Source: Halictus rubicundus (lineage: Eukaryota; Arthropoda; Insecta; Hymenoptera; Halictidae). From it: a DNA stretch of 64,000 nt. Where the stretch lies: positions 682,001 through 746,000 of the forward strand of contig NC_135163.1 of NCBI RefSeq assembly GCF_050948215.1. The letters run 5' to 3'. The position numbers and the translations under genes were made by a program. The notes beneath the pieces were generated by a model. The model saw only the letters and a list, made by a program, of their open reading frames with translations, was not told the origin of the DNA and did no database searches. How positions within the stretch are numbered: the first letter of the stretch is position 1; the number at the start of each line of letters is the position of its first letter. This document shows, in pieces, positions 22,090 to 34,208 of this stretch.

Positions 22090-22582
22090 AAATATCTCGT
22101 TATAGGAGAACTGTCACAATTTTTCCACCGTATCACATCCAAACCGTGTTTTCAGAATATTATTTCGTTTGTAAGATTATTTATTGTTGCATGAAAAATC
22201 TTTTCAGGACAAAGTTGTACAAAGCCATTCTTGTTGCGAGGTTTCAATGTCGCGTGTACTTGTTTAAATGGAGCCTTTTACTTTTCTTTCTTGTACAGCA
22301 TGGATAAACAAACTTGAACACTAATAATCACACTGAAAAAATTGTATTAATACTTTCAGGCACAAATATCTAGATTTAATGATCAGAACGGTATGATTAT
22401 TCGTTGAATTTTGTTACTTCGTGCACTACAAGAAAGAAAAATAAATGGTTCCATTTAAAAAAATACCCGTGACCTTGCAACACGTGCCCCATGAAATAGC
22501 ACAACTTTGTCTTCAGAAGTTTTTTCGTGTAACAATGTATTAGGCAGATATTCAGACGATCTCGTTTAGCTAGAACACCCTG
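22090..22582. mobile_element. Relic of Tc1/mariner-like family, no transposase
   Basis: Two inverted arms (about 22185-22280 and 22440-22535) share GACAAAGTTGT, a GCGAGGTTTCAATG/CAAGGTCACGGG-type block and AAATGGAGCC/GGTTCCATTT. These words also occur in the elements at 14285 and 19799. The right end ACACCCTG followed by TA is clear; the left end is decayed. The transposase has been lost. Confidence 0.65.
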
Positions 22583-25500
22583 TATAACCCCGACTTTTCC
22601 TATATATCTGAGCTGAGTTCTCTAAAGATAGAAGTGAATTATTTTTCTACCTACTATTTTCTATTGCACGCATTTTCCACTTCACATTTTAGATCGCTAA
22701 GGACCCTTATACGGACAACTGATGGCGTTTTATCTTTTATGTAACACAAGTACACGCGCGATGAATTTTACAGACCACTCCCAGGAAGCACTCAAAGCTA
22801 GTCTAAAAAAGGACAAGTACAGCGAAAGCTACGCATATGCGCTATTAGCATTTATCAAAGACGAATGGCAGCCTATGTTTACTGCAGATTGACTATTTCG
22901 AGCTCCGGCGGCGCGTGCAGTTAGATTAAATTCTAATTGTCTACTATACACTGATTAACGACAATAACTGTATAGCGGGAATTAATGTAAATCCACAACG
23001 TCATAAACGAACCGTGTGAAGTCGAAATTGAGAAATATTTTCTTGTTTTTTCCGCTGCTTCGAATAAATTAAGATTACAACAACCGAGCACTGGAAAGAA
23101 ACCAATTTGCATTACCTTCTAGAAATAACGACACCGGATTTATCTAAGCATCGTACTATTATTTATACAAAGTAAAACATTTGTAAAATAACGAATCTGA
23201 AGTCCGTTGTTTCGACAGGTTTGGCTATTCTAGAGCTTCAACTCTCAGAGAGCGGACCGCTACAGCTGTATAATTGATGTTTAGGATCATTCGCTGTTTC
23301 CTTTGTTAACTTTTTGAATCACATTTTTTAAGGTACTTCTTGTGGGCACGTTAATCTTTCTATTGTTTCTAATGCGGCAGCTGTTCATTTCATTAATTCC
23401 CTCAAAACTGATTGATTGAATAACGATTTTGATGCTCCGGATCAAAATAGACCCAGACTCCGCCGCCGGAGGATCAGCTACCTCGAATTCGATTAAATCA
23501 CCATGTAGATGTTTACACACTGCGATCGCACGGAGAACTGTGATTTTGATTTTCCGACGCGTTGGGCAATCTCGATGTCGCAATCGCTAATCGAGCGCAG
23601 TACTCGCTGGACGTTCGCCTAATTTACGTGCACTGAAATCTCAGGCTGGCCCAACCACAGAATTTCGTTCGGTCCGTTTTGTTCTCGCGTACACAGGAAT
23701 CCTTGGGGTCGGCCGATACACCGGCTCCACGACCGATAGATCCTCGAGATAGATCCTCGAGGCAAAGATCTACGTGCCGAACAAACAAGGAGCGAGCAGC
23801 CAGACTGAACGAAGCCGTCGAGAAAAGAAAAAAGGCAAACGACCCGTGGGGCTCACCTGCGGGAAAAGTTGATCAGCGAGCATCTATGCCCTTCGTCACA
23901 TTCGTCGCGTTGCACACGGTGCCGTATCCTCGTTACAGGTTCACGCTGCACGAACGTTACACACCTATTTCCATTCTTATTTCGCCGGGGCTCGGCCGGG
24001 GAGGGATTAAACCGTATCCTCGAACCGTGGCGCAACTTTATTGCACGTTAGCCTCGCGAGCACCGCGGCAAACAGAACGAACGAGCGAGCCTCACTCGCG
24101 GCCACGATTCCGCCCGAGTTTTTCCGGTTATTTCCCGTGGAAAACAAGGCTCCGCGGACTTTCGCGAAGTTCACGGGCTATCGAGGAACTTGATCCAACT
24201 TCCATTTGAGACGCACGCCGTGGAAAACCGGAACACGGCAATCCTCTCGCGGACCGGTTCGCACCTACTTGAAACGGGGTTAGGTCCTCGAGGCGGAACG
24301 CGTCCGTTCGGTCGAGCTCCTCTCGAACACGACCGGTACAACTCTGCGAGCATCCGCAACAACTAACCGCGAACGTGTGCTGGAGCTAGTTCGACGAGCG
24401 AAGAGGACGATCGCGGGCCTCGATCATCGAAGGAGACTCGTCGGCCACCGGGAGGTACCCGTCCGGTCGTCTTCCTGCCTGTCATCGGTCTCACCGGAAG
24501 TGGGAGAGCACCTGGACTCGTAGCCTGGCTCCAGGATTCGGTGGTTAACTACTCGAGCTACTGGACGAACCGGCCGGCCGGTTCCTCGTGGATTCTAACT
24601 TGTGGCTCTCTGGTCGTGGCGCGAGCGGGCAAGGTGCCGCCGGGGAAAGAGTGAAAGGGAGAGAAAGAGAGGGAGAGAGAAAGACAGAGAGAGAGACAGA
24701 AAGAGAAACAGAAAGAGAGAGAGAGAGAGAGAGACAGAGGGTGGACTGCGCCTCTCGCCGGGTGCCAGCCAGGTCAGCGACCGTGTCCTCGCTCTTCCGA
24801 ATGTTTTCTATCGGCGGCGCGCTCGCGACTGGGATCCTGGATTTCGGATGGAAGCCAGCTCTCAAGAATCAACACGCAGGCGCCGTTCTCCGTCTTCCTC
24901 CCTCCCTCCCTCTCTCTCTCTCTCTATCCTTTCTCGTCCCTCTCTCCTCTCCCGCGCCCCAACCACCTCCACCCCGACGTCCTCTATCAATCCTCCCTCC
25001 CCGGTTGTTTCACGGAACGCACAGCATCCCTCTTCCACCTGGATCCTCCTGCGGACTCTGTCTAGCTCGCCCCCGAGAGCTCAGGCCCTTGCCTGCCCTA
25101 CCCTGATCAACCTACCACCCCTGCTGCCTACTACTTCTGCTGACCTGCATGTATAAGCAGCTGTTTTCTCCTGTTTCGTCGTTACCTCGCCCTACCTGCT
25201 CACCCCAAGCTCCTTGCACGGTATCTCTTTCCAGCTCGCAACTTCAAGTCGCCTTTTGCATCCTGTTCTGCTTGACAACATTGCCCTCACCCTCACGGAC
25301 AAATAGTGGTTAACCGGTATCCGAGATCGGTTTACACCCTTGCGGGAGATCGAACGAGTGATCCGCGGATCGGTGCTGTGATTAGTTGCACAGCGAACTT
25401 ATCCGAAATCGCGCACAAGATCAACCCCTTGACGTACGAGGGCGTAGAACAGTGCGTTGAAAACCCCGCTTTCTCGACAAAATTACATTTCTCAAAAATT

Positions 25501-25923
25501 ATTGGTGACACGAAAAAATGTTTCCGACGAATGTTGTAGGATATAGAAGAGAATCCATACCTCATTGTATTTTATTTGACATTGCAGTAACCTTGAAAAG
25601 TTCTGTAGAGATTACAATTGATATTAACACTAGAATTAGTCAAGATGACTGGTTTCTAATTTTTTCTTTCGAAATGACTGAAGTTATAAAAATGTTCTCA
25701 TCGGAAATTTTTGAATGAACTTCTTCAGTGAAGCACAGGTTAGAATAAAAATGGTATGTGGTTCGAATAGATGTAGTCTTGTCATTATTACAAAGCAATA
25801 TACATCAGCTGTATTTCTTACTCGGTAGTTCTAGCGCTAAGAGTTGAAAGCACAGAACATTTTTTAAGTGCCTAGCAATTACAAATTCAACAACCTGAAA
25901 CGGTCACTCAACGATACCAACCA
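22583..25923. other. CpG-rich tract with simple repeats, no gene recognised
   Basis: 23600-25250 is GC- and CpG-rich, with purine simple sequence at 24655-24738 (GAGA/GACA) and pyrimidine runs at 24895-24928. Long overlapping open frames occur on both strands (176 codons at 23679-24209, 172 and 184 codons at 24588-25156), but they are low-complexity or motif-free. The base composition would fit a host promoter or first exon; no splice or protein evidence supports a call. Confidence 0.4.
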
Positions 25924-27183
25924 ACAAGGAAACATATTCAAGTTACACAAATCGATTTTGATGATACTTATGGGAGACATAATTTTTTGAAAAATATTTG
26001 ACACGTATTTTTTTTATCGTCCACCATTCTCTTTAAAGGGGTGAAAACAGCCCTCAAAGTGGGGGTTCAAAACCACATTTTTTAAGATATCTCGGAAACC
26101 AGAAATGGGAGAAAATTGAATTTTTTTAAGTTGCGTGTTTTTGAATGGGTAATTCAGTCGTGCAAGAAAATGTTAACAAAAGTTATTTGTTTAAACAATA
26201 TATTAAAAATTCGATTCTTTTGCAGTTTTTCCTATTTATTGTTACTTTATTTTACTATAAACTCGGGCGTAATCTTTGATCCAAAATAGGGGATCAAGAC
26301 GTTTTGAGTTCTTTTTGTCAAATGAAAATTTCATGAACACGCGGGCTGTCGAATAGGAATCGTCTGACGTGATCATGATCTACAGATTCTGCTTCTTACA
26401 TATGCTTGGGACGCGAACTTGACGGATCTTGAAAGTCGATTTTCTCGAATAGAAAATCTCAAACCAAAAAAATTTATTCCGTATTTTGGACTTATTTTCT
26501 CATATAGAATCACCCCCTCCCCGATTAAACTCTCAAGCGTGTTGGCTGCAAAAGACAATACCCTTGCACCGCAGCGGCGATTAGCACCGTGTCGCGCTTG
26601 TATCTGCGCTACCTCCTTTGGCTACCAATAAAACAATTAACGACATATACCCCAGTGTCATCGTTCAAAATACCATAAACGTGTATAGTAAATGCTTATA
26701 CTTCTATAAAACAAGCCAGAATTCCTTTCTCCGCACGAGGTGCAAGACTATCATTCGTTATGTATAATTATTGTTAAATGGCAAGAAACAGAAAAACTTA
26801 AAACACGTTGATCCCCTATTTTGGATCAAAGATTACACACCCGAGTTTATAGTAAAATAAAGTAACGATAAATAGGAAAAATTGTAAAAAAATCGAATTT
26901 TTTATATATTGTTTCAACAAATAACTTTTGTTAACATTTTCTTGCGCAACTGAATTTCTCATTCAAAAACACACAACTTTAAAAAATTCAATTTTTTTCG
27001 ACCTTTGGTTTCCGAGATATCTCCAAAAATGTGGTTTTGACCCCCAACTTTGAAGGCTGTTGTCACCTCTTCAAAGTGAATGGTTGGCGATAAAAAAAGT
27101 ACGTATGAAATATTTTTCGAAAAACTATGTCTCCCATAAGTTACATCAAAATCGACTAGTGTAACTTGAATATGTTGCCTTGT
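25924..27183. mobile_element. Long-inverted-repeat element, 378-bp arms
   Basis: 25924-26301 and 26806-27183 are inverted copies of each other, equal in length, sharing for example TTATGGGAGACATA, TTTCCGAGATATCT/AGATATCTCGGAAA and CTTTGATCCAAAATAGGGGA. The ~500-bp interior has no transposase and contains a half MITE. I see no target duplication, so the superfamily is unassigned. The arm length suggests a non-autonomous DNA transposon or a tail-to-tail duplication. Confidence 0.8.
26362..26535. repeat. Partial MITE nested in the long-inverted-repeat element
   Basis: Shares GATTTTCTCGAAT, a GACTTATTTTCTCATATAG block and GAATCACCCCCTCCCCG with the MITEs at 12021 and 38931. Only about half is recognisable, and the other end is missing or diverged. 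Confidence 0.6.
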
Positions 27184-27252
27184 AAGAGTTAAGATGAAAT
27201 GCTACTAGCAAATATTCTTATTACCGTTCAAGCAATATTTCCATGTCAATTT

Positions 27253-27752
27253 TGTAGGAATATTTTAATGGAAACTCCTACGTCTTAGGTGTGACGAATC
27301 GGGTGGAGTGATCTCATACCGATTTCGCTAAAGTACTTTATTTTACTTCGACAACTCTACTCTCAAACGACAATTCAATACTCAATATCTCGTCAACTCA
27401 CTCGCTCGCGACTCTCGCTCTACTGACTGACTCTCTACCGACTGACTGACATAACAACCCTCGCAATCGTCCCTTTTATACAAGGTCCACTTTCATTCTT
27501 CCTCTCTCGCACTCTCATCCTCTCTCTATCAGTTTCACATCCATTCGGAAAACCCAAACAGTCACGTACGTCCTGCGCTTGGCGCCCCTAAACACTTTAC
27601 TCTTGTCACCGAGACCCAAACACTCTTCTTTCACACTTCGGCCCAAACAGACTTCGTTTCACGCAGGACCCAAACACGTTGGCGCCACGATGTCGCGTCC
27701 ACGGTCACTCTAAACAACCATTCTAATACAGTGTCTCATTCATAACCCTACA
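27253..27752 (-). mobile_element. Solo gypsy-type LTR, 500 bp
   Basis: It begins TGTAGG and ends CCTACA, with a perfect 4-bp target duplication ATTT on both sides (27249-27252 and 27753-27756). Short TG..CA ends with a 4-bp duplication are typical of Ty3/gypsy. The same LTR, in opposite orientation, is the outer host of the nest at 44151-57466. There a TATAAAA box is followed about 30 bases later by TCAGT, an arthropod initiator word, which fixes the orientation. No internal coding region remains, so LTR-LTR recombination is inferred. Confidence 0.85.
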
Positions 27753-27756
27753 ATTT

Positions 27757-28401
27757 TATATAAAAATTCATTGTTCACTCTCTGCACTGAAAGACTGTCT
27801 TCGGATAATCTACCAACAACTCGAGCGAAATTTATTTCTGCATTATTTATAAAAATAGTTAGTCTATTTAAATGGGATTAGACACGACGTTTTATTGGTA
27901 CCGATCTGCTGAAATGAAAATTTTGGATTTTATGAGTATTACAATAATCTTTTTATGTCCTCTTGAAAGGGACATCCGAGTTGCTCGGTAGATTATCCGA
28001 TGTCCCTTTAGAGGAGACAGTTGAGCGCAACGGGTTACGCTCACCTGATAAGTTCAAAAATATATGGTGTCTTTGGACTGGGTTGCAAGCAACAAATGAT
28101 TCACTGTCACGTAATAGCCAAGATCGATACTAACTCAACGACCTATACCATCATCGAAAATAAATCTGCATTCATGGTTCTGTCCTATGGACATAGTGCG
28201 GGCGGCAAAGAAGTGGCAGTGACTCATAAGATCGCAGTTTCTGAATAAGAATCTTATTCAGTAACCTTTCAAAAAATGTCTACTTGACCCCGATTGATAA
28301 ACAATTTCACCATTACGAAAACAGAAAAGATTCATGTATCTCACATTTTTATCCAAGCGTATTTTTGCTAGCTTTAATAAATAAAATAGAACCAGAATAT
28401 A
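27757..28401. other. No gene recognised
   Basis: AT-rich sequence; a 75-codon frame at 28021-28248 has no recognisable motif. Nothing supported. Confidence 0.4.
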
Positions 28402-28522
28402 CAGGGTGTCGCAAAAATTTCTGTCTTTTTCATTAATATCTCCTTAACAAAGACGAGGCGGAAATTTTTGCTAAGGAAAAAGTTACTTCAAATAACCTTC
28501 GACATTTTTTAGACACCCGGTG
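28402..28522. mobile_element. Short MITE, GGGTGTC-type ends, 121 bp
   Basis: Ends CAGGGTGTCGCAAAAA and TTTTTTAGACACCCGGTG, flanked by TA. The interior includes TCTCCTTAACAAAGACGAGG and AAAAAGTTACTTCAAATAAC, shared with the longer member at 41751-42118. Confidence 0.7.
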
Positions 28523-28524
28523 TA

Positions 28525-29504
28525 TTAATATAGAACATGCTGGACAGCCCCGGAGCGGTCGGTGTTACAAAAATCCCAACGTTGAACCTGCAAATTTCAG
28601 AAATCACTTTCAAATTTCATGTTTCAAAATTGGTATTAACAAAAATATTGTATATCTTTTGACCGTTCGCAAACGAAGCATACTATAGAAGACTGTTTTC
28701 AGCGAATTCGCTACTACGACGCCCAGAGCGATTTTCTTTCAATTTTCCGCGGTTGATCGTGGACATTCCGCGCTGAATGAAAAACACACGTTCCCGCGTT
28801 AATTTCGATGTTTTCTTTCCTCGGTTCCTTTTAGAGCGAGATGAACGAGGTAAATACCGCTTTGTGGAACGGTTTGTTCTTCCAGAAAGGTGAGTTTCCG
28901 CGCGGCCGATCTTGAATAGTTTTCAGTAGTAACTTGCAGGCCGTGTTTTATCTTCGTTTTTCTACAAATACACGTTCCTTTGTAGAAGGATTCACCTTAT
29001 TCCTTCGGCCATCTCCGACGGGTATCATTATCCTTGTCTTTCTCTGTTCACGAGCCGTTTCGACGTTACCTAGGTATGAATAAGAATATACGTATTCCTG
29101 CTCTACTTGCCGGCATCTTGCGCTTTTGTCTTTTACTACGTTCCCCCTCTTCTCGTTCTCCGTGTCCTGGTGAATTATATTTAACCGGTATTGTTCTACA
29201 CGCCGCTTTCTTCCCTTGAATAATTCAACTTTCGCCGGCTCGGCCATGCACGGACCCGCGCTGCTTACGGGTCTCATGCTCGTTTTTCGGTAAATATATC
29301 TTCCCTCATTTTTATGTTATCCCGTGTTGCTTTATAGCCTCTAAAATCTGTTATTACACGTGCTTTTCGCACCTTCTCTCTCACTTCTGCTGTTTTATAC
29401 AGGGTGTCCCACATTTGCATTACGTCACCATTATGATACGTAGCAAGCATATTTTCAGTGATTTTGTAATGGCTCCGAGGAGGGCATATCAACTTTGGAC
29501 GCTT
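28525..29504. other. No gene recognised; lone MITE-like end
   Basis: A 109-codon minus-strand frame (28948-29277) has no motif I know. At about 29398 the word ATACAGGGTGTCCCACATTTG minus its last base recalls MITE left ends, but no partner end was found. Confidence 0.4.
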
Positions 29505-29564
29505 AGGGTAAGGGACCCTACTGTGCCTATATTAATTATACTTATTTTTAAAACATAATGAATA

Positions 29565-30870
29565 TGTTACGTATGGAGACGTTTCTCCACGTTCATTTCG
29601 ATTAGAAGTTCTAATCTCTTTTCTGAGAACGAAAAGCGTCCCAACAGGCCCCTTGTTTAATGATTGTACTCCAGCTGGACGCAGCTGGCACGAAGCATGA
29701 TTCAGTAACAGCACCGTACGATTTCCTAATATGGAAATCTTCAAAACATCCCCCTCTGGAATGTTTTGTCAAGATAGTCTTTGATAGGAAACATCTTGGC
29801 TAACCCTTCGTTTTACCCCAATAAACAAAAGATCCAGCTGCAAACCTTAAACTCACTAGAAACGACAAATACGAGTATGCGACCGTAAAATAAAACAGAT
29901 ACATTCCCCTCTCATTTTTAAGGTATATAAACCCATGCATTTTCATCCTCTTCGGTTAGTCGAGAAGCGGTTCAGTCAAGATTCAGACGCGGTCCAGTAC
30001 TCGTGCAGTCGCGTCGCGTCAATTCTAGTGAGATCGGGTTAAAGTCCCTTTCGAATCAAACGTAACCTTATAGATTCCGTTAGGTCGGTATATATTTTAT
30101 TTGGCATTCAACAATCGCTCTCCGACCCCGCATTGCCAGTGCGTCAACACCGTGCATCATTAGGTAACAATTTATCAAATTGTACACTTACTACATTCAC
30201 TCGCGACACAAACAACAACATTTGTAATTATCTTAAACCAGAATATATTTGTCTTGTTTGTTAACTCGCGTAATCTACAACCCTTAATTATTGCCTAATA
30301 TCCTAATCTAATAATTGCAGGTTCCCACACGATACAATCTTACCGCTCGGATTGTATCAATTAAATTATATATAAGTTACGAGGCTTACTAATCTTAGAT
30401 TCGATTCAACGTAGATTTCTCGAACCTAGTGGCTCCCCGGTTTCGCATTGGGTGCGTCCACGAAAACTATACCATCCTAGCGGATCCCCGATTTCGCCTT
30501 GGGTTCTTCCGTATCCTAGCAGCTCCCTGGTCTCGCATCAGGTGCGTCTGCGTGTTATCCACCTTCCTTTTAAATCGGGTTCGCCGCGTGTCTCTCCTAG
30601 TGACTCCCCGATAACGCATTGGGTGCGTTCACGAAGTTTCATCCTCCTAGTAGCTCCTCGGTTTCGCATCGGGTGCGTCTGCGTTTGACTCCAACCTCCC
30701 AGAGGTTCCCTGATTTCTCATCAGGTGCGTCCTCGACGTCAACTATCCTAGTGGCTCCCCGATCTCGCAGTGGGTGCGTCCGCGTACCTAACTAACAAAT
30801 TGAAACCATATTCCTGGGGTAACAACCCCTCGCCGGCCTCTCGCGTTGCTCGCAGCCCTGGCTCGTAACA
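29565..30870 (+). mobile_element. Solo gypsy-type LTR, 1306 bp, copy 1
   Basis: Starts TGTTACG and ends CGTAACA (inverted), with a perfect 4-bp target duplication AATA at 29561-29564 and 30871-30874. A TATAAA at about 29934 marks the promoter side and fixes the + orientation. The part from about 30030 on is nearly identical to the copy at 40381-41616, while the upstream ~400 bp is strongly diverged. The 3' half contains seven diverged short tandem units. No internal region or second LTR is adjacent, so it is a recombination product. Confidence 0.85.
30425..30788 (+). repeat. Tandem units inside the LTR, copy 1
   Basis: Seven units of about 39-80 bp, each opening with CCTAGTGGCTCCCCG or a variant and followed by a TTTCGCATTGGGTGCGTC-type block. 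Open frames spanning it are by-products. Confidence 0.8.
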
Positions 30871-30971
30871 AATATTAAAAAAGAGATATTAGAAATCAAT
30901 TTTTCAATATTCATCATGCTTTAAAAATAAGTATAATTAATATAGGCACAGTAATTGGGTCCCTTACCCTA

Positions 30972-33811
30972 TGTCTCGATAATAGTTTATGCAAAAACAG
31001 AAATATTCTAGTGTTTTAAAAATATAGAATTTCACTCAAAATTTCAATTATAATCACCACAGGGCTTTTCAAGGTTACTGCATTATCAAATCAATACGAT
31101 CGTCAGGTACCCTCTTCTATGTCCTACAACTTTCGTCTGAAACATTTGTTCGTGTTTCCTATAATTTTCGAGCAATGGGATTTTGTCTAGAAAACGGGCT
31201 TCTCAATGGCACTGTGGCCCGTCCTGATCCCGAAAAAAATCTCGGGCCGTACCGCTCCGACAATATCGGGTTCTTGCGTTCTTGCCTTCTGAATTACGTT
31301 TAAATGGCACGATTGCGTGCACGCTAGTTGCTCAGCACCTTCGTCCTCCATTAAACTCTCCTTACGTCGTACTTTCGTGGAAAACGGTCCTTTTGTCTCG
31401 CGAGTACTCTATTTCCCGCATTGGTTTGCTCTATTTGCTCGTAGTCGACGAGATTCATCTGAAAATTCGTCTTCCTCAATTCTTCCTTCCGTGACTTGCC
31501 CGTTACCTGCGCGAGAGGCATCATTCTACGTGGACCCATTCGTCTTCTGACTGTTCCAGACTTCGCCAGTCTGATCATGTACAAACTTGGTCTACTTGCT
31601 GGGTAGTTTATTGTCTTCAGTTTGGCCAGATCCTCTTCCGTGTTCTGTTGCCTTGCTGCCATAATTAGACGATGTTATTGATTCCAACGAATCGTTACGT
31701 GGAAACACAAGCCATTGTTTAGTAGCAACGAAATTGTTATAATAATAACAAGATTCTTATAATAATGACAACATTTAATTTATTCGGATCTCCTACTATT
31801 GTTATTGCATGTGTTCGAGCAACGCTTTTGTCGGTTTCATCAGATATTGATTTGGCTTCACTGGTGTGTATGCATAACAATTTCAATAATTGTAAAACGG
31901 AATCAGAAACAAGTCATTTCGACTAATTATTTTAGTGTTAAAATGTTTCGTCGCAATAATACCAATCCAAAAGTCAACGTTTATAAACACTGAGTTTTAT
32001 TTCCATTATTTTTATTTTTATTTCAGTTGATTATTCAGTTGGGTGATACAAGAGTCTTTTCACAAAGAGGATAAATACTACAACATTTTTGGCAAACTTG
32101 AGAAAATGGTCAAACAGTAGGCTGACTATATGAAAAAAGAAAAAATGTATAAACAAAACAGTAAAACATATTTCCTTGATTTCACACAAAATAATGTAAC
32201 AAAAAATTAAATCAATGATTCTTCTCTCTTAAGTTTTGTTACTTAATTACGTTAAGAGAAATATATTTGAACTTTCATACAACAAATGACATTTGTTTAT
32301 GACCTCCAGATTAAATCGTTGTATTGTCAGTTTTATTCAACTAACTTTATTTAATTTAAAAAAATGTTTTTACTGTTGGTATTACAAATGCTCCTTGTTT
32401 TGATGTTATTTTGCTTCGTACAACTGTCGTAATTTTGCATTAAATTCTGAAGTCACAGTTCCTTAAACAAGTGTAAACGCACGAACCGGCAGCACGAAAC
32501 AAATGATAATTGTTTCACCAACGTTTCATCACACTGACCTTTACCTGAATTATACGTTCTCGCTGTTAACTAATTAACTTCGCTGTAATGCATCATAAAG
32601 ACGATGGGAATGTCAAACAATGCCATCCATATTTTGAATTTAATTATTACCTTCGCATTTTTGATCATTAACGATTCTTGTATAAACGACTATTGATGCG
32701 TTAAAGTTGTACCCAACAGTTCGCATCAATTAATGGTAATAATTATATTAATGCAAATTTATACCGTTACAGGCAGTACAATTACATTAAAATACCAACG
32801 TATATTAAATTTTTTGTCAACCCGAGCGAACTTCAAAATAAAATAGAATTCCATCAAACTCTATCTAATTTCACGTCTCATATTTAGACGGATTTTTATG
32901 CAAAAAAAAACTAATGTACTCCAATTGCACTGATATTAATAATACTAATGACAATTGGTAATAATCCTGAAAATAACAATCAAAACAAATTGCAGTAAAT
33001 ATCTTTTTGAAAAATAAATTTTTCAAAAATGAGCATAGCGAGTTTGGTATTATGCTACTCAATTATTACAAAACGAAAGTGTTATTTATATCGTGAATGG
33101 GAGAAAGACTTATGGGAGACCTAGCACTAACGTTCCTCGCTATAAGAGCTATTCAAACATAAAACAACCTCGCGGTTCGACTGTTTGACCACTCTGCTCG
33201 ATTAAGTTCTCCTTCTTCGGTAGGCATTTCATTTGGTCGTTCATTTTAATCAGTTTATCCCCTTCATAAATTTACATTTCTTTACTATCCTCGGCGTTCA
33301 ATCGAGCCTTCCCTTTGTCCTCTTCATTCCACAGTATTAACGTACTCGGCTGGGCATGCCTTTTATCTGCTTATATCGCTTGGCTCTTTGCTTCTCCTTA
33401 ATTTCGCCACACAATCTTCATACTTTTCCTGCGCGTTTTATTTGGCCCGTGTATCTCCCGGTTTCCTTCGGCGCTCTCCGACTTCTTTGCTCTTTTCATT
33501 CTCTTGGCAGCCCTTGCCATGCTCCTATTCAACCACTTGCGTAAGCTGACGATCCAGTTTCACATGCATACGCCAAAGTATCTAACGCTGAACACTCGCT
33601 TCGCCTTTAAAGTTAAATACTTCCTTTTAACTTATACCCGGCGCTCGCCTATCTCGGTTCTCCTCCACAGAAGAATCCCTTCCGCGCCACGTACGGTGCG
33701 TTGACAATGGACAAAAATCAAAAAATCAACTTGCATGTTGGTGTTTAAAGTACTCGCTGAATTTTCATATTTTATCATTGTCAATATATTTCATTATTTA
33801 CTATAATATTA
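30972..33811. other. No gene recognised
   Basis: Mostly AT-rich. Open frames around 31282-31662 overlap on both strands (103 codons on the minus strand) and carry no recognisable domain. 33300-33700 is somewhat more GC-rich. No transposon ends identified. Confidence 0.4.
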
Positions 33812-34208
33812 GGCTGAAGTTTCGAAAATCGGCCAAATCGGATAGAGCTCAAATTTTGCACATAACCTCATTTTGCATTAAAAACATGTATCCCAAAAGG
33901 ATTTTTGGCAATTCGAAAAAATTTATTATTATATTAGTATCATTCTCTACCTTACCAGCAAATTTTGGTTAAGTCTGGGTTAGGTTTGGGATGGAGGCGG
34001 GTGCAAGAGGAGGGGCTCCGTCCTAAAACACGTGTTCCGTCAATTAAAAAGGGCAGAATTCGCAGTAATGAGTGTGCCATAAGGTAGGAAATGATATTAG
34101 TACGATCAAAAAATGTTTTCAAGTCGCCAAAAATCCTTTTCGGAAACATGTATTTAATGCGAAATGAACCTATTTATCCTATTTAGGAAGATTTCCGGAA
34201 CTTTAGCC
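33812..34208. mobile_element. Fold-back MITE, AGTTCCGAAAATC family, copy 2
   Basis: Ends GGCTGAAGTTTCGAAAATC and CCGGAACTTTAGCC. Internal blocks ACATGTATCCCAAAAGGATT and CCAAAAATCCTTTTCGGAAA are inverted copies. The central GGCTCCGTCCTAAAACACG word is common to all three copies, though inverted relative to the other two here. Confidence 0.8.

Larger units (their letters stand above)
29507..30969. mobile_element. GGGTAAGGGACCC MITE, copy 1, split by an LTR
   Basis: Without the LTR at 29565-30870 this is a ~153-bp palindrome with ends GGGTAAGGGACCC and GGGTCCCTTACCC and TA on both sides. The arms share TACTGTGCCTATATTAATTA. A second copy is at 37346-37532. Confidence 0.8.

Noticed and set aside
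23679..24209. 176-codon frame in the CpG-rich tract
   Set aside because: Motif-free, R/P-rich, with competing frames on both strands.
24588..25156. Two long overlapping frames (172 and 184 codons)
   Set aside because: Both translate the same GA and CT simple repeats into RE- and S/P/L-rich strings.
31351..31662. 103-codon minus-strand frame
   Set aside because: Charged but motif-free, and overlapped by two + frames.
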